Source of the DNA: Rahnella aquatilis CIP 78.65 = ATCC 33071
Lineage (GTDB): Bacteria; Pseudomonadota; Gammaproteobacteria; Enterobacterales; Enterobacteriaceae
Assembly (NCBI RefSeq): GCF_000241955.1
Contig: NC_016818.1
Span: 2,604,001 to 2,668,000, forward strand
Reading direction: 5' to 3'
DNA length: 64,000 nt
The translations under genes and the position numbers were made by a program. A model generated the notes under the pieces. It saw only the letters and a list, made by a program, of their open reading frames with translations. It was not told the DNA's origin and ran no database searches. How positions within the stretch are numbered: position 1 is the first letter of the stretch; each line of letters starts with the position of its first letter. Positions 17,613-27,852 of this stretch are shown here, piece after piece.

Positions 17613-18818
17613 ATGACACCGGATACAAAGTCTTCAGCAGCATCCTGCTGCATTGTCGGGGGCGGTCCTGCAGGATTAATGCTGGGATATCTTCTGGCGC
17701 GTAAGGGAATTAACGTCACCGTGCTGGAAAAACACCGTGACTTTTTGCGTGATTTTCGCGGCGATACCATTCACCCTTCGACACTGGATATCATCTGGCA
17801 ACTGGGTTTTCTCGACGAGTTTCTCGCCCTGCCGCATCAGCGCGCTGAAAAGCTGTATGGCGAGATCAACGGTCAGGAAACCACGCTGGCGGATTTCAGC
17901 CACTTACCGACGCAGTGCAAATTTATCGCGTTTATGCCGCAGTGGGATTTCCTCAATTTTATCGCCGTCAAGGCAGCACAACTGCCCAATTTCCGGCTGA
18001 TCCATAACGCGCAGGTGCTGTCGTTGCTGGAGGATAAATGCCAGGTATCCGGCGTTCTTGCTGAAGTGGATGGCGAAACGCAACATTTTGATGCAGATCT
18101 GGTCGTCGGTTGTGACGGGCGTAATTCCATCGTGCGCGAACAGGCCGGGATGGAAATCCGCCGTTATGGCGCGCCGCGTGACGTGTTATGGCTGAAAATC
18201 CCCAAACGTCCGGACGATCCGCAGTGGTCAATGGGCCATCGCGGCCCGAAGAAAAACTTCATCATGATCGACCGGGGTGATTACTGGCAGTGTGGGTATT
18301 CGATCCCGAAAGACAGCCTGGATGCGCTCAAAGCACAGGGCATCGCGCCTTTTCTCGACCTGCTGGCGGAAGTATCACCGTTCGAACGCGCCAGGCTTCA
18401 GGAAGACATCACCGGCTGGGAAGGCGTCCGCCTGCTGGTGATCCGCATTGACCGCCTGAAAGAGTGGGCAAAGCCGGGTCTGTTGTGCATCGGCGACGCG
18501 GCACATGCGATGTCACCCATCGGCGGTGTCGGTGTGAATCTGGCGATCCAGGATGCGGTGGCGACGGCGAATATCATCACTGAACCCCTGAAGGCCGGAC
18601 GCCTGACGCTGCGGCATTTAAAACGCATCCAGCGCCGCCGCGCGTTCCCGACGTGGGCGACGCAGGCGTTGCAGATAATGATCAGTAAAGCAGGACAGAA
18701 ACAAAGGAAGCGCGCCCCTTCACGGCTGGAAGCGTGGCTGCGCGGGCGGAAATTCATTCCGTTTCTGTTTGGACGCCTCATTGGCGTGGGATTTTATCGG
18801 GAAATCCCGAAGCTTTGA
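17613..18818 (+). CDS. FAD-dependent monooxygenase, PHBH/aromatic hydroxylase type
   Basis: This is a flavoprotein monooxygenase of the p-hydroxybenzoate-hydroxylase class, using NAD(P)H and O2 on a small, often aromatic, substrate. The Rossmann motif GGGPAGLMLGYLLARKG lies near residues 16-32, with E39 after it binding ribose. The second FAD motif DLVVGCDGRNS is near 164-174 and CIGDAAHAMSPIGGVGVNLA near 288-307. The length of 401 is typical. ATG at 17613 has AGGCAGG five bases upstream; a GTG at 17607 is in frame. It is divergent from the GntR/PLP-enzyme operon and may act in the same pathway, which is inference. An array of repeats begins immediately after its stop. Confidence 0.87.
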   Translation: MTPDTKSSAASCCIVGGGPAGLMLGYLLARKGINVTVLEKHRDFLRDFRGDTIHPSTLDIIWQLGFLDEFLALPHQRAEKLYGEINGQETTLADFSHLPTQCKFIAFMPQWDFLNFIAVKAAQLPNFRLIHNAQVLSLLEDKCQVSGVLAEVDGETQHFDADLVVGCDGRNSIVREQAGMEIRRYGAPRDVLWLKIPKRPDDPQWSMGHRGPKKNFIMIDRGDYWQCGYSIPKDSLDALKAQGIAPFLDLLAEVSPFERARLQEDITGWEGVRLLVIRIDRLKEWAKPGLLCIGDAAHAMSPIGGVGVNLAIQDAVATANIITEPLKAGRLTLRHLKRIQRRRAFPTWATQALQIMISKAGQKQRKRAPSRLEAWLRGRKFIPFLFGRLIGVGFYREIPKL

Positions 18819-18846
18819 TTTTGGGTTTGCCATCCGAACCGCCTTT

Positions 18847-18958
18847 AGGTCAACACCTTGGGTTGCCACCCAAACTGGCCTTAAGGTCAAGGTCGTGGGC
18901 TCGCCGCCCACACTGGCCTTAAGGTCAACACCTTGGGTTGCCACCCAAACTGGCCTTA
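18847..18958. repeat. Tandem array of three 37/38-bp hairpin units
   Basis: Units span 18847-18883, 18884-18921 and 18922-18958. Units 1 and 3 carry the stem TTGGGT/ACCCAA, while the middle unit carries GTGGGC/GCCCAC, so both arms changed together. Each unit begins AGGTCAA and ends TGGCCTTA. There are no spacers, so it is not a CRISPR array. A degenerate further unit abuts the monooxygenase stop codon. Confidence 0.85.
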
Positions 18959-18986
18959 AGAGGCGCCTATCGCCGCGCCTCTTAAG
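18955..18986. other. 12-bp-arm perfect inverted repeat in front of the L1 core
   Basis: CTTAAGAGGCGC and GCGCCTCTTAAG flank an 8-base loop. The same position in copies L3 (52529-52559) and L4 (about 62682-62710) holds an unrelated but equally self-complementary stem. It may terminate the monooxygenase transcript. Confidence 0.8.
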
Positions 18987-19599
18987 AATCTCCGGCTCTT
19001 TCACTGCGCGCTCCGCTCGCTGGCTATGTTTCAGGTATCACGGCGACAGGCTGGAAATCTTGCCGCTGCGCGGTGCCTTCATTTCGGGATTGCAGCCTCA
19101 GGTCTGCAACCTCTCATTCAGCAAGCTTTCTGAACCGCCCGCACGATCTTAAAATCAAAACAGGACTCATCTGTTTTAGAGAGTGCAATGGCGTGCTCAA
19201 AATCCAGCTGAACGGAGCGGCTTCGAGACCCGTGGCTCGAAGACCGAGAGAAGGCAGTGCGAAGCACCTGGATTTGCGCCACTCACGAATGCTACGGAAC
19301 ATGTCCGTCATACCCGCGGTAGCGCGCAGTGAAAGAGCCCGGGGGGTCTTGGGGGGTGGCGGCGATAGGCCGCCCCCCAAGTCGGTGTGGGCCGACGCCC
19401 ACGGTTTTGAACTTGAACTTGAAGTTGTAGTTGAAGTTTTTTAAACGCCCCCCGTGATCCCCCGTTAAGCATCACAAATTTAAATATTCCCCGCTTTTTC
19501 ATCACTCATAATTGATAAGCGTCATAACGCCCGGTGAGCTATTTCGGCAAAGTGCCCGCCTTTCACTTGGATCCAAATTTAATCTCGGGGAATACAATC

Positions 19600-20967
19600 A
19601 TGCTGGAATTACTGATCGGACTGGTAGTCGCCGTCTTTGTCGGGCGCTATATCATTAAAGGCTATTCACCCACCGGCGTGCTGTTGGTGGGCGGCTTGTT
19701 GCTGTTGATTATCAGCGCAATGATGGGCCACAGTATTCTGCCGGAAGGCACCAAAAGTACCGGCTGGAAGACCACGGATATCGTTGAGTACGTCAAAATC
19801 CTGCTGATGAGCCGCGGTGGCGATCTCGGCATGATGATTATGATGTTATGCGGATTCGCCGCCTATATGACGCATATTGGTGCCAACGATGTGGTCGTCA
19901 AACTGGCGTCGCGCCCGTTACAGATGATCAATTCGCCGTATATTCTGATGGTCGCGGCGTATATTCTGGCGTGTCTGATGTCACTGGCTGTCTCATCAGC
20001 GACCGGTCTGGGCGTGTTGCTGATGGCAACGCTGTTCCCGATTATGGTTAACGTCGGCATCAGCCGCGGCGCGGCGGCAGCGATTTGTGCGTCCCCTGCG
20101 GCCATCATTCTTTCTCCGACGTCCGGTGACGTGGTGCTGGCCGCGCAGGCGGCGAACATGCCACTGGTGGACTTCGCCTTTAAAGTCACCCTGCCAATTT
20201 CGATTGCCGCCATCGCTGCGATGGCTGTTGCACATTTCTTCTGGCAACGCTATCTGGATAAACGCGAAACCGCCGCGCAGGTGGATGCCGTCGATTCGAA
20301 TGCTGACGATGTGGTTGAAACCAATGCTCCGGCTTTCTACGCCATTTTGCCTTTCACGCCGATTATCGGTGTGCTGATTTTTGACGGAAAATGGGGGCCG
20401 AATCTGCATATCATCACCATTCTGGTGATCTGCATGCTGCTGACCGCCCTGATTGAAACCGTGCGTAACCGTAACGGCAAGGCGGTATTCGCCGGTCTGG
20501 ACGTGGCTTATCGCGGCATGGCGGATGCTTTTGCTAACGTGGTGATGCTGCTGGTCGCGGCAGGCGTATTCGCACAGGGTTTAAGCACCGTCGGCTTCAT
20601 CAGCAGCCTGATCGGGCTGGCGCAAAACTTCGGTTCAGGCAGTATTGTGATGATGCTGGTTCTGGTGGTGATCACCGTGCTCGCCGCCATGACCACTGGC
20701 TCCGGTAATGCCTCGTTTTATGCCTTCGTCGAGCTGATCCCGAAACTGGCGACGAAAATGGGCATCAACCCGGAATATCTGGTCATTCCGATGTTGCAGG
20801 CATCCAACCTGGGCCGCACCATTTCCCCGGTTTCCGGCGTCATCGTGGCCGTGGCCGGTATGGCAAAAATTTCGCCTTTCGAAGTTGTCAAACGTACGTC
20901 AGTTCCGGTGCTGGTGGGCCTGATTGTGGTGATCGTCGCCACCGAAATTCTGGTGCCGGTGCATTAA
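19600..20967 (+). CDS. dcuC: Anaerobic C4-dicarboxylate transporter DcuC
   Basis: DcuC is an inner-membrane antiporter that mainly exports succinate during anaerobic fermentation. The 455-residue protein aligns by eye with E. coli DcuC throughout, including ARYIIKGYS-like, SRGGDLGMMIMMLCGFAAYM and TSGDVVLAAQA segments, and about 12 helices. The frame extends to 19534, but the ATG at 19600 begins the conserved MLELLIGLV and has GGGGAA seven bases upstream. A half-site TTGAT at 19512-19516 might belong to an FNR box, as in E. coli, but the other half does not match. A hairpin follows the stop. Confidence 0.94.
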   Translation: MLELLIGLVVAVFVGRYIIKGYSPTGVLLVGGLLLLIISAMMGHSILPEGTKSTGWKTTDIVEYVKILLMSRGGDLGMMIMMLCGFAAYMTHIGANDVVVKLASRPLQMINSPYILMVAAYILACLMSLAVSSATGLGVLLMATLFPIMVNVGISRGAAAAICASPAAIILSPTSGDVVLAAQAANMPLVDFAFKVTLPISIAAIAAMAVAHFFWQRYLDKRETAAQVDAVDSNADDVVETNAPAFYAILPFTPIIGVLIFDGKWGPNLHIITILVICMLLTALIETVRNRNGKAVFAGLDVAYRGMADAFANVVMLLVAAGVFAQGLSTVGFISSLIGLAQNFGSGSIVMMLVLVVITVLAAMTTGSGNASFYAFVELIPKLATKMGINPEYLVIPMLQASNLGRTISPVSGVIVAVAGMAKISPFEVVKRTSVPVLVGLIVVIVATEILVPVH

Positions 20968-20982
20968 AGCCTTTCTATATAA

Positions 20983-21006
20983 ATCCCCTTCCTGGCCGAA
21001 GGGGAT
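20983..21006 (+). terminator. Hairpin downstream of dcuC
   Basis: ATCCCCTTC at 20983-20991 pairs perfectly with GAAGGGGAT at 20998-21006 around CTGGCC. No T-run follows, so it may be a processing or stabilising hairpin rather than a full intrinsic terminator. Confidence 0.6.
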
Positions 21007-21126
21007 CATTGATCACATAAATACGATAACGAGAATGCCTCTCACAGGTTAAGCTACTGCGCCTTGAAGGTCGGGGAACTTTCCCTGTGCTGATTTGATG
21101 GCGAAACCAGCGTGAGAAAAGCTTTT

Positions 21127-21567
21127 ATGTCGAATAATCCGGGCTATAAACGTATTGGCGGGTGGTTACTGGCCCCGATGGCGTATCTGATTGTGACGCT
21201 GCTGAGCGTGGTATTAATGCTGTTTCTGTTTTCAATGGCATTATTTGTGCCGGAATCGCGTGAATACTTATTCACCAACTCGCAGGCGTTTACCCTGCAA
21301 TGGTATTTCTCTGTGGTGACCACGTTAGCGATGGGGGTATTTACCGTCGCGGTATTGTGGCAATTCTGTAAGCGCGCCAGAGCGTTACCCAAAATGTATA
21401 TTATCTGGTTATTATGCACCGTGCTTCTGGCAGTAAAAGCCTTTGCATTCTCGCCGGTTACTGATGATCTGGCCGTGCGTAACTTATTGTTACCTTTATT
21501 GGCCGCCGCAGTCTTTGTGCCTTATTTCAAGCGTTCACTGCGGGTAAAAGAAACCTTCACGGAATAA
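21127..21567 (+). CDS. ydgK: Membrane protein YdgK (DUF2569)
   Basis: This small inner-membrane protein has four hydrophobic helices and the conserved RIGGWLL start, [16 protein letters not shown] and VPYFKRS(L/S)RVK blocks shared with E. coli YdgK. It has 146 residues. A GTG at 21112 is in frame, but the ATG at 21127 fits the family start better. It precedes rsxA by 40 bases on the same strand, as in E. coli, and its function is unknown. Confidence 0.9.
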   Translation: MSNNPGYKRIGGWLLAPMAYLIVTLLSVVLMLFLFSMALFVPESREYLFTNSQAFTLQWYFSVVTTLAMGVFTVAVLWQFCKRARALPKMYIIWLLCTVLLAVKAFAFSPVTDDLAVRNLLLPLLAAAVFVPYFKRSLRVKETFTE

Positions 21568-21607
21568 CCCTGAGGTTTTTAATGTTTATTATGTCCGGGC
21601 AATTGTC

Positions 21608-22189
21608 ATGACTTCTTATTTATTACTCTTTGTCGGCACCGTGCTGGTAAATAATTTTGTGCTGGTCAAATTTCTTGGTCTGTGCCCGTTTATGGGCGTG
21701 TCCAGGAAACTGGAATCCGCTATTGGTATGGGTCTCGCCACCACATTTGTGATCACCCTGTCGAATATCTGCTCGTGGATCGTTAACACCTTCGTTCTGA
21801 TGCCGCTGGGGCTGGTGTATCTGCGCACCATGGCCTTTATTCTGGTGATCGCCGTTGTCGTGCAGTTCACCGAAATGGTGGTGCGCAAAACCAGCCCGTC
21901 GTTGTATCGCCTGCTGGGTATTTTCCTGCCGCTTATCACCACCAACTGCGCCGTGCTCGGCGTGGCGCTGCTGAACATCAATCAGCAGTTCAACTTTATG
22001 CAATCCGCGTTGTACGGTTTTGCCGCGTCGCTGGGTTTCTCGCTGGTGATGGTGCTGTTCGCTGCCATTCGGGAACGTCTGGTAGTCGCTGACGTCCCGG
22101 CACCGTTCAAAGGTTCTTCGATTGCGCTGGTCACGGCGGGCCTGATGTCATTAGCCTTTATGGGCTTCACAGGTCTGGTGAAATTCTAA
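21608..22189 (+). CDS. rsxA: Electron transport complex subunit RsxA
   Basis: RsxA is an integral subunit of the Rsx/Rnf complex, which moves electrons across the inner membrane. In E. coli the complex keeps the SoxR [2Fe-2S] cluster reduced. It has 193 residues and six helices, with the family segments [19 protein letters not shown] and [12 protein letters not shown]; the two Cys residues there bind a membrane [2Fe-2S] cluster in Rnf structures. It begins the rsxABCDGE operon, and its stop overlaps the rsxB start by one base. Confidence 0.97.
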   Translation: MTSYLLLFVGTVLVNNFVLVKFLGLCPFMGVSRKLESAIGMGLATTFVITLSNICSWIVNTFVLMPLGLVYLRTMAFILVIAVVVQFTEMVVRKTSPSLYRLLGIFLPLITTNCAVLGVALLNINQQFNFMQSALYGFAASLGFSLVMVLFAAIRERLVVADVPAPFKGSSIALVTAGLMSLAFMGFTGLVKF

Positions 22190-22755
22190 TGTTTGAATTA
22201 TGGGTAGCGATTGGCGCGCTGACCGCACTGGCGCTGGTTTTTGGCCTGCTGCTGGGTTATGCCTCGCGTCGTTTTGCCGTGGAAGGCAACCCGGTTGTCG
22301 ATCAGATTGACGATATCCTGCCGCAAAGCCAGTGTGCGCAATGCGGCTATCCCGGCTGCAAACCTTACGCCGAAGCGGTCGCCAATGGCGACAACATCAA
22401 TAAATGCGTACCGGGCGGCGAAGCTGTGATGCTCAAGCTGGCCACCCTGCTTAACGTTGAACCGCAGCCGATGGGCGAAGACGCCGCTGCGGCCGTTCCG
22501 GTGCGTAAAGTGGCGTATATCGACGAAAGCAACTGCATCGGCTGCACCAAGTGCATTCAGGCCTGTCCGGTGGATGCCATCGTGGGTGCCACCCGTGCCG
22601 TACACACCGTGATTACCGATTTATGTACCGGTTGTGACCTGTGCGTCGCGCCGTGCCCGACGGACTGCATCGAAATGCTGCCAGTAAAAACCACCACCGC
22701 AAACTGGAAATGGGATTTGCAATCCATTCCGGTTCAGATCATCCATGCGGAGTAA
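22189..22755 (+). CDS. rsxB: Electron transport complex subunit RsxB (polyferredoxin)
   Basis: RsxB is a membrane-anchored ferredoxin of the Rsx complex. An N-terminal helix (residues about 3-24) is followed by an Fe-S domain with [17 protein letters not shown] and then two [4Fe-4S] motifs, [16 protein letters not shown] and [16 protein letters not shown]. The length of 188 is standard. It carries electrons between RsxC and the membrane subunits. Its end lies just before the rsxC start. Confidence 0.97.
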   Translation: MFELWVAIGALTALALVFGLLLGYASRRFAVEGNPVVDQIDDILPQSQCAQCGYPGCKPYAEAVANGDNINKCVPGGEAVMLKLATLLNVEPQPMGEDAAAAVPVRKVAYIDESNCIGCTKCIQACPVDAIVGATRAVHTVITDLCTGCDLCVAPCPTDCIEMLPVKTTTANWKWDLQSIPVQIIHAE

Positions 22756-22756
22756 C

Positions 22757-24718
22757 ATGTTTAATCTTTTTGCAGGACTCAAAAAAGACAAAATCTGGGA
22801 CTTCGATGGCGGTATTCATCCGCCGGAAATGAAGACTCAGTCGAGCCACGTTCCGCTGCGCAACGTGCCGCTGCCTGAGCGTTTTATCATCCCTCTTCAG
22901 CAACACCTTGGTCCTGAAGGCGAGCTGTGTGTGAAACCCGGCGACCGCGTGTTAAAAGGTCAGCCGCTGACCACCGGCCGTGGCCGCACCGTGCCGGTTC
23001 ATGCGCCGACCTCGGGCGTGATTACCGCCATCGGGCCGCACATTACCGCGCACCCTTCCGGTCTGAAAGAGCTTTGTGTGTTAATCGACGCCGACGGCCA
23101 GGACACCTGGTGTGACCGTGAATTCGTGGCTGATTACCGTCAGCTTACTGCTGACGAACTGAATCAGCGCATCAGTCAGGCCGGTATTGCCGGGCTGGGC
23201 GGTGCCGGTTTCCCGACCGCCAGCAAACTGGCTGGCGGCCTGACCTCAACCCGCACACTGATCCTCAACGCTGCCGAATGTGAGCCTTACATCACTGCCG
23301 ATGACCGGCTGATGCAGGAACATGCCATGGAAATCCTCCAGGGCACGCGTATCCTCTGCCATATGTTGCATCCTGAACGTGTGCTGATCGGCATCGAAGA
23401 TAACAAACCTGAAGCGATTGCCGCGCTTAAAGCCGCGATCAGCGCTGAAATCTCCGACGGAGTACGTTTCGAGCTGCGGGTGATCCCGACCAAATACCCG
23501 TCCGGCGGTGCCAAACAGCTGACCAAAATCCTCACCGGCCTCGAAGTGCCGAAAGGCCATCACTCGTCGTCCATCGGCGTGCTGATGCAAAACGTTGGCA
23601 CGGTCTACGCCATCAAACGCGCGATCATTGACGGCGAGCCGCTGATTGAACGCGTGGTCACGCTGACCGGTGAAGCCATGGCAAAACCGGGCAACGTCTG
23701 GGCGCGCCTCGGCACATCGATTGAACACCTGATGCAGGAAGGTCAGTTACAACCGCAGGGCGATAAAAAGATGGTGATCATGGGCGGCCCGCTGATGGGC
23801 TTTACCCTGCCGTCGCTGAATGTGCCTGTGGTCAAAATTTCCAACTGCCTGCTGGCTCCGTCGGAATCCGAGCTGGGACAACAGGAGCAGGAAGAAGCCT
23901 GTATCCGTTGCAGCCTGTGCGCCGAATCCTGCCCGGCCGGTTTACTGCCGCAGCAACTTTACTGGTTCAGTAAAGGCGAAGAACACGAAAAAGCGCGTAA
24001 GCATAATCTGTTCGACTGCATCGAATGCGGTGCCTGTGCGTATGTCTGCCCGAGCAATATTCCGCTGGTGCAGTATTACCGTCAGGAAAAGGCTGAAATC
24101 CGCGCTATCGATACAGAGACCGCCCGTGCTACGCAAGCCAAAGCGCGTTTCGAAGCCAAACAGGCGCGTATGGAACGCGAGAAATTAGCGCGGGAAGAAA
24201 AACATCAGAAAGCGGCAGTGAAACTCAGCGAGACGCCAGTAGCAGAAGCGCCAGCCGAAGAAAAAGCCGTGGCGGAAACACCGGCAGCCGATCCGCGTCA
24301 GGCCGCCCTGGCCGCCGCCATCGCCCGTGCTAAAGCTAAAAAAGCCGCCGCACAGCAGGATATTCCTGTGGCCTCAGAACCGGTGGCTGAACCGGCACCT
24401 GTGGCAGAAGAAGACCGCAAAGCCGCTGTCGCCGCCGCTATTGCGCGTGTCAAAGCCAAAAAAGCCGCCGCCGCACAGCCGGTGAATGAAGCAGAAAAGG
24501 TGACAACGTCACCTGCTGAACCTTCCGCAGACGACAAACGCAAGGCGGCAGTGGCCGCTGCTATCGCCCGTGCTAAAGCTAAAAAAGCTGCCGCACAGGA
24601 GGCAGAAGATACAGAGCCAAAACAACAAGAAAGCGATCCACGCAAAGCCGCTGTGGCTGCTGCGATCGCCCGGGTTAAGGCCCGTAAAGCCGCTCAAACA
24701 ATGTTGAACGAGGAATAG
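22757..24718 (+). CDS. rsxC: Electron transport complex subunit RsxC
   Basis: RsxC is the peripheral NADH/FMN subunit, with a glycine-rich GLGGAGFPT nucleotide region and two [4Fe-4S] motifs, [15 protein letters not shown] and [15 protein letters not shown]. The C-terminal third is Ala/Lys-rich and contains four copies of a repeat built on (D)[18 protein letters not shown], the variable-number repeat known from enterobacterial RsxC. E. coli has more copies. An upstream ATG at 22745 is in frame, but the ATG at 22757 has GGAG at the right distance and matches the family start. Stop and rsxD start are adjacent. Confidence 0.96.
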   Translation: MFNLFAGLKKDKIWDFDGGIHPPEMKTQSSHVPLRNVPLPERFIIPLQQHLGPEGELCVKPGDRVLKGQPLTTGRGRTVPVHAPTSGVITAIGPHITAHPSGLKELCVLIDADGQDTWCDREFVADYRQLTADELNQRISQAGIAGLGGAGFPTASKLAGGLTSTRTLILNAAECEPYITADDRLMQEHAMEILQGTRILCHMLHPERVLIGIEDNKPEAIAALKAAISAEISDGVRFELRVIPTKYPSGGAKQLTKILTGLEVPKGHHSSSIGVLMQNVGTVYAIKRAIIDGEPLIERVVTLTGEAMAKPGNVWARLGTSIEHLMQEGQLQPQGDKKMVIMGGPLMGFTLPSLNVPVVKISNCLLAPSESELGQQEQEEACIRCSLCAESCPAGLLPQQLYWFSKGEEHEKARKHNLFDCIECGACAYVCPSNIPLVQYYRQEKAEIRAIDTETARATQAKARFEAKQARMEREKLAREEKHQKAAVKLSETPVAEAPAEEKAVAETPAADPRQAALAAAIARAKAKKAAAQQDIPVASEPVAEPAPVAEEDRKAAVAAAIARVKAKKAAAAQPVNEAEKVTTSPAEPSADDKRKAAVAAAIARAKAKKAAAQEAEDTEPKQQESDPRKAAVAAAIARVKARKAAQTMLNEE

Positions 24719-25771
24719 ATGGCCTTCAGGATCGCAAGTTCACCTTTTACGCATAATCGCCAGAACACCAGCACCATCATGATGATGGTGATCCTGGCGT
24801 GTATTCCCGGCCTGCTCGCTCAGGTCTGGTTCTTCGGTTACGGCACGCTGATTCAGCTGACGCTGGCTATCATCATTGCCCTGCTGGCAGAAGGCGCGGT
24901 GTTACAGCTGCGAAAACAGCCGGTGACAAAACGTCTGGGGGATAACAGCGCCCTGCTGACAGCGGTTTTGCTGGGTATCAGCCTGCCGCCGCTGGGTCCG
25001 TGGTGGATGGTGGTGCTCGGCACGATTTTCGCCATCATTATCGCCAAACAACTTTACGGCGGTCTGGGTCAGAATCCGTTTAACCCGGCCATGGTAGGTT
25101 ATGTGGTGCTGCTGATTTCTTTCCCGGTTCAGATGACCACCTGGCTGCCGCCGGATGTTTTACAGCATCATCACGTCGGATTCACCGATACGCTGCTGAC
25201 CATTTTCACCGGCCATAACAGTCAGGATCTGACCGCCTATCAGCTGAACATGAACGTCGATGGTGTAACGCAGGCGACACCGCTGGATGCGTTTAAAACC
25301 GGTCTGCGCTCCGGTCATACCGCCGATCAGATCCTCGGGACGCCACTGTTTAGCGGCACACTGGCCGGTCTCGGCTGGCAGTGGATTAACCTCGGATTCC
25401 TGGCCGGTGGCCTGTTCCTGATGTGGCGAAAAATCATCAGCTGGCATATTCCGGTCGCCATGTTAGGTATGCTGGTCATTTGCGCGGGTATCGCGTGGGG
25501 TCTGGCCCCTGAACACTATTCATCACCGCTGGTCGGGCTGTTCTCCGGCGCGACCATGCTCGGCGCGTTCTTTATCGCCACCGATCCGGTGACGGCGTCC
25601 ACCACGCCAAGAGGCCGCCTGATTTTTGGTGCGCTGATTGGTTTGCTGGTGTGGCTGATCCGCAGTTACGGCGGTTATCCGGATGGCGTGGCCTTTGCGG
25701 TTTTACTGGCCAATATCACCGTGCCACTGATTGATCACTACACGCAACCACGCGTTTACGGGCATCGCTGA
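24719..25771 (+). CDS. rsxD: Electron transport complex subunit RsxD
   Basis: RsxD is an integral membrane subunit of 350 residues, homologous to NqrB/RnfD. The segment [17 protein letters not shown] contains the Thr that carries covalent FMN in this family. About ten hydrophobic helices are visible. The start immediately follows the rsxC stop. Confidence 0.96.
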   Translation: MAFRIASSPFTHNRQNTSTIMMMVILACIPGLLAQVWFFGYGTLIQLTLAIIIALLAEGAVLQLRKQPVTKRLGDNSALLTAVLLGISLPPLGPWWMVVLGTIFAIIIAKQLYGGLGQNPFNPAMVGYVVLLISFPVQMTTWLPPDVLQHHHVGFTDTLLTIFTGHNSQDLTAYQLNMNVDGVTQATPLDAFKTGLRSGHTADQILGTPLFSGTLAGLGWQWINLGFLAGGLFLMWRKIISWHIPVAMLGMLVICAGIAWGLAPEHYSSPLVGLFSGATMLGAFFIATDPVTASTTPRGRLIFGALIGLLVWLIRSYGGYPDGVAFAVLLANITVPLIDHYTQPRVYGHR

Positions 25772-25780
25772 GGAAGAATT

Positions 25781-26413
25781 ATGTTAGCTACAATGCGGCG
25801 CCACGGCCTGATTTTGGCTTTCTTTGGCGCACTGATGACCGGCATGACCGCGCTGGTCAACCTGATGACCAAGCCGACCATTGAACATCAGGCACTGTTA
25901 CAACAAAAAACGCTGTTCGATCAGGTGATCCCGGCCAGCGTGTATGACAACGACATGCAAAATGAATGTTACAACGTCACCGATGCCTCACTCGGTACTG
26001 CCACGCCGCACCGTATGTATCTGGCGCGCAAAAACGGTCAGCCGGTGGCGGCTGTGGTGGAAACTACCGCGCCTGACGGCTATTCCGGTGCGATCCAGTT
26101 GCTGGTGGCGGCGGATTTTCATGGCAAAGTTTACGGTTCCCGTGTGCTGGAACAGCATGAAACGCCGGGGCTGGGTGACAAAATTGAAGTGCGCATTTCC
26201 GACTGGATCAAGCATTTTGCCAATCAGACCGTTAACGGTGTAAGCGATGAGCGCTGGGCGGTGAAGAAAGACGGCGGTATGTTTGATCAGTTTACCGGTG
26301 CGACCATTACACCGCGCGCTGTCGTTCGCTCTGTAAAACGCACGGCGCTGTTTATCGGGACGGTACCGTCTCAGCTTTCCCACCTCACCCCTTGTGGAGC
26401 ACGTGATGAGTGA
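25781..26413 (+). CDS. rsxG: Electron transport complex subunit RsxG
   Basis: RsxG is homologous to NqrC/RnfG. One N-terminal membrane helix (residues about 9-27) anchors a periplasmic flavin domain. [12 protein letters not shown] contains the Thr for covalent FMN attachment. The length is 210. An AGGAAG lies about five bases before ATG 25781. Its end overlaps the rsxE start by eight bases. Confidence 0.96.
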   Translation: MLATMRRHGLILAFFGALMTGMTALVNLMTKPTIEHQALLQQKTLFDQVIPASVYDNDMQNECYNVTDASLGTATPHRMYLARKNGQPVAAVVETTAPDGYSGAIQLLVAADFHGKVYGSRVLEQHETPGLGDKIEVRISDWIKHFANQTVNGVSDERWAVKKDGGMFDQFTGATITPRAVVRSVKRTALFIGTVPSQLSHLTPCGARDE

Positions 26414-27104
26414 AGCCAGAAAGATAATCGTTCAGGGTTTGTGGACTAATAACTCCTCGCTGGTGCAGTTGCTGGGGCTTTGCCCGCTGCTGGCCGTGAC
26501 GTCTACGGCGACCAATGCCCTCGGTTTAGGGCTGGCGACCACGCTGGTGCTGACCTGCACTAACGCCATGATTTCCGCGTTCCGTAAGTGGATCCCGGAT
26601 GAAATCCGCATCCCGATTTACGTGCTGATTATCGCCTCGGTGGTCAGTACCGTGCAGATGCTGATCAACGCCTACGCATTCGGTCTGTATCAGGCGCTGG
26701 GCATTTTTATTCCGCTGATTGTGACCAACTGTATTGTGGTCGGACGCGCTGAAGCCTGCGCGGCCAGCAGCCCCATCCATCTGGCCGCGCTTGACGGTGC
26801 GATGACCGGCCTCGGTGCCACCTGCGCGATGTTCGTGCTGGGTTCAATGCGTGAAATTCTCGGCAGCGGCGTGCTGTTCAACGGTGCTGATTTGTTGCTC
26901 GGCAGTTGGGCGAAAGTACTGCGCGTCGAAGTGCTGCATCTGGATAACCCGTTCCTGCTGGCCATGTTGCCGCCGGGCGCGTTTATCGGCCTCGGTCTGT
27001 TGCTGGCCGCTAAATACCTTATCGATCAGCGCATGAAAGCGCGGAAAGCGGCACAGCACGTTGTCGCTGAAGAAAGTCTGCCAAAGGGAAGTGTTCATGA
27101 ATAA
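26406..27104 (+). CDS. rsxE: Electron transport complex subunit RsxE
   Basis: RsxE is a six-helix membrane subunit homologous to RsxA/NqrD, with [20 protein letters not shown] and [13 protein letters not shown] carrying the paired Cys positions. A GTG at 26394 is in frame, but the ATG at 26406 has GGAG seven bases upstream and matches E. coli. The 3' end overlaps nth by eight bases, so the DNA-repair gene is probably translated together with it. Confidence 0.96.
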   Translation: MSEARKIIVQGLWTNNSSLVQLLGLCPLLAVTSTATNALGLGLATTLVLTCTNAMISAFRKWIPDEIRIPIYVLIIASVVSTVQMLINAYAFGLYQALGIFIPLIVTNCIVVGRAEACAASSPIHLAALDGAMTGLGATCAMFVLGSMREILGSGVLFNGADLLLGSWAKVLRVEVLHLDNPFLLAMLPPGAFIGLGLLLAAKYLIDQRMKARKAAQHVVAEESLPKGSVHE

Positions 27105-27735
27105 GGAAAAGCGCATCGAAATCCTCAGTCGTTTGCGTGATAACAATCCGCATCCCACAACCGAACTGGTGTACACCACCCCGTTCGAACTGCTGATTTC
27201 GGTATTGCTTTCCGCACAGGCCACGGATGTCAGCGTGAACAAGGCGACGGCCAGGCTGTATCCGGTCGCCAACACGCCGGCCTCTGTTCTGGCGCTTGGC
27301 GTGGACGGCGTAAAGGAATACATCAAAACCATTGGCCTGTTTAATGCCAAAGCCGAGAACGTGATTAAAACCTGCCGTATTTTGCTGGAAAAACACAACG
27401 GCGAAGTGCCGGAAGACCGCGCCGCGCTTGAAGCCCTGCCGGGTGTCGGCCGCAAAACCGCCAACGTCGTGCTCAATACCGCCTTCGGCTGGCCGACCAT
27501 TGCCGTGGATACGCATATTTTCCGCGTCTGTAACCGCACGAAATTCGCGCCGGGTAAGACTGTCGATGATGTCGAAGAGAAATTGCTGAAAGTGGTTCCG
27601 GCCGAATTCAAACTTGACTGCCATCACTGGTTGATCCTGCATGGCCGCTATACCTGTATTGCGCGCAAGCCACGGTGCGGCTCGTGTCTGATCGAGGATT
27701 TGTGTGAGAGTAAAGAGAAGGTTTATGCGGAGTGA
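27097..27735 (+). CDS. nth: Endonuclease III
   Basis: Nth is a DNA glycosylase/AP-lyase that removes oxidised pyrimidines. The helix-hairpin-helix [14 protein letters not shown] contains catalytic K120, and D138 lies in AVDTHIFRV. The [4Fe-4S] cysteines are C187, C194, C197 and C203, all with E. coli numbering. It has 212 residues. The frame extends upstream to 27061 inside rsxE, but the ATG at 27097 has AAAGGGA eight bases away. It ends the rsx operon, as in E. coli. Confidence 0.97.
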   Translation: MNKEKRIEILSRLRDNNPHPTTELVYTTPFELLISVLLSAQATDVSVNKATARLYPVANTPASVLALGVDGVKEYIKTIGLFNAKAENVIKTCRILLEKHNGEVPEDRAALEALPGVGRKTANVVLNTAFGWPTIAVDTHIFRVCNRTKFAPGKTVDDVEEKLLKVVPAEFKLDCHHWLILHGRYTCIARKPRCGSCLIEDLCESKEKVYAE

Positions 27736-27852
27736 AAGGGGTTCCCTTTGGATCTCTTTAAAATTTTCTCAGTTGCACTGAAGGCTCGACCGAGACAATT
27801 TCGGTTTTTCAATAACGGTTATCACATGGCAAGGTAAGGATGGCTCGGTGTG

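Larger units (their letters stand above)
18822..19440. repeat. Long modular intergenic repeat, copy L1
   Basis: The 781-base gap between the monooxygenase and dcuC is almost entirely repeat. In order it holds: hairpin tandem units (18847-18958); a 12-bp-arm inverted repeat (18955-18986); an 18-bp sequence GGCTCTTTCACTGCGCGC at 18994-19011 with its exact reverse complement at 19322-19339; a core from 19012; a GGGGGG...CCCCCC hairpin near 19350-19380; a GTGGGC/GCCCAC hairpin; and a TTGAAC-like hexamer run near 19407-19436. From the core to the hexamers it is about 90 percent identical, by eye, to copy L3 at 52583-53008. Open frames across it are not conserved between copies, so it is judged non-coding. 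Confidence 0.85.

Noticed and set aside
18847..18958. Tandem repeats as a possible CRISPR array
   Set aside because: Units are contiguous with no unique spacers, and no cas gene is present.
18720..19444. Open frames on both strands across repeat L1
   Set aside because: They shift or break between L1 and L3 while the DNA and hairpins are conserved, so they are taken as non-coding.
19505..19530. FNR box upstream of dcuC
   Set aside because: TTGAT is present, but the partner half reads GTCAT instead of ATCAA.
20968..21126. Riboswitch or small RNA between dcuC and ydgK
   Set aside because: Only the hairpin at 20983-21006 is convincing, and no known riboswitch core was recognised.
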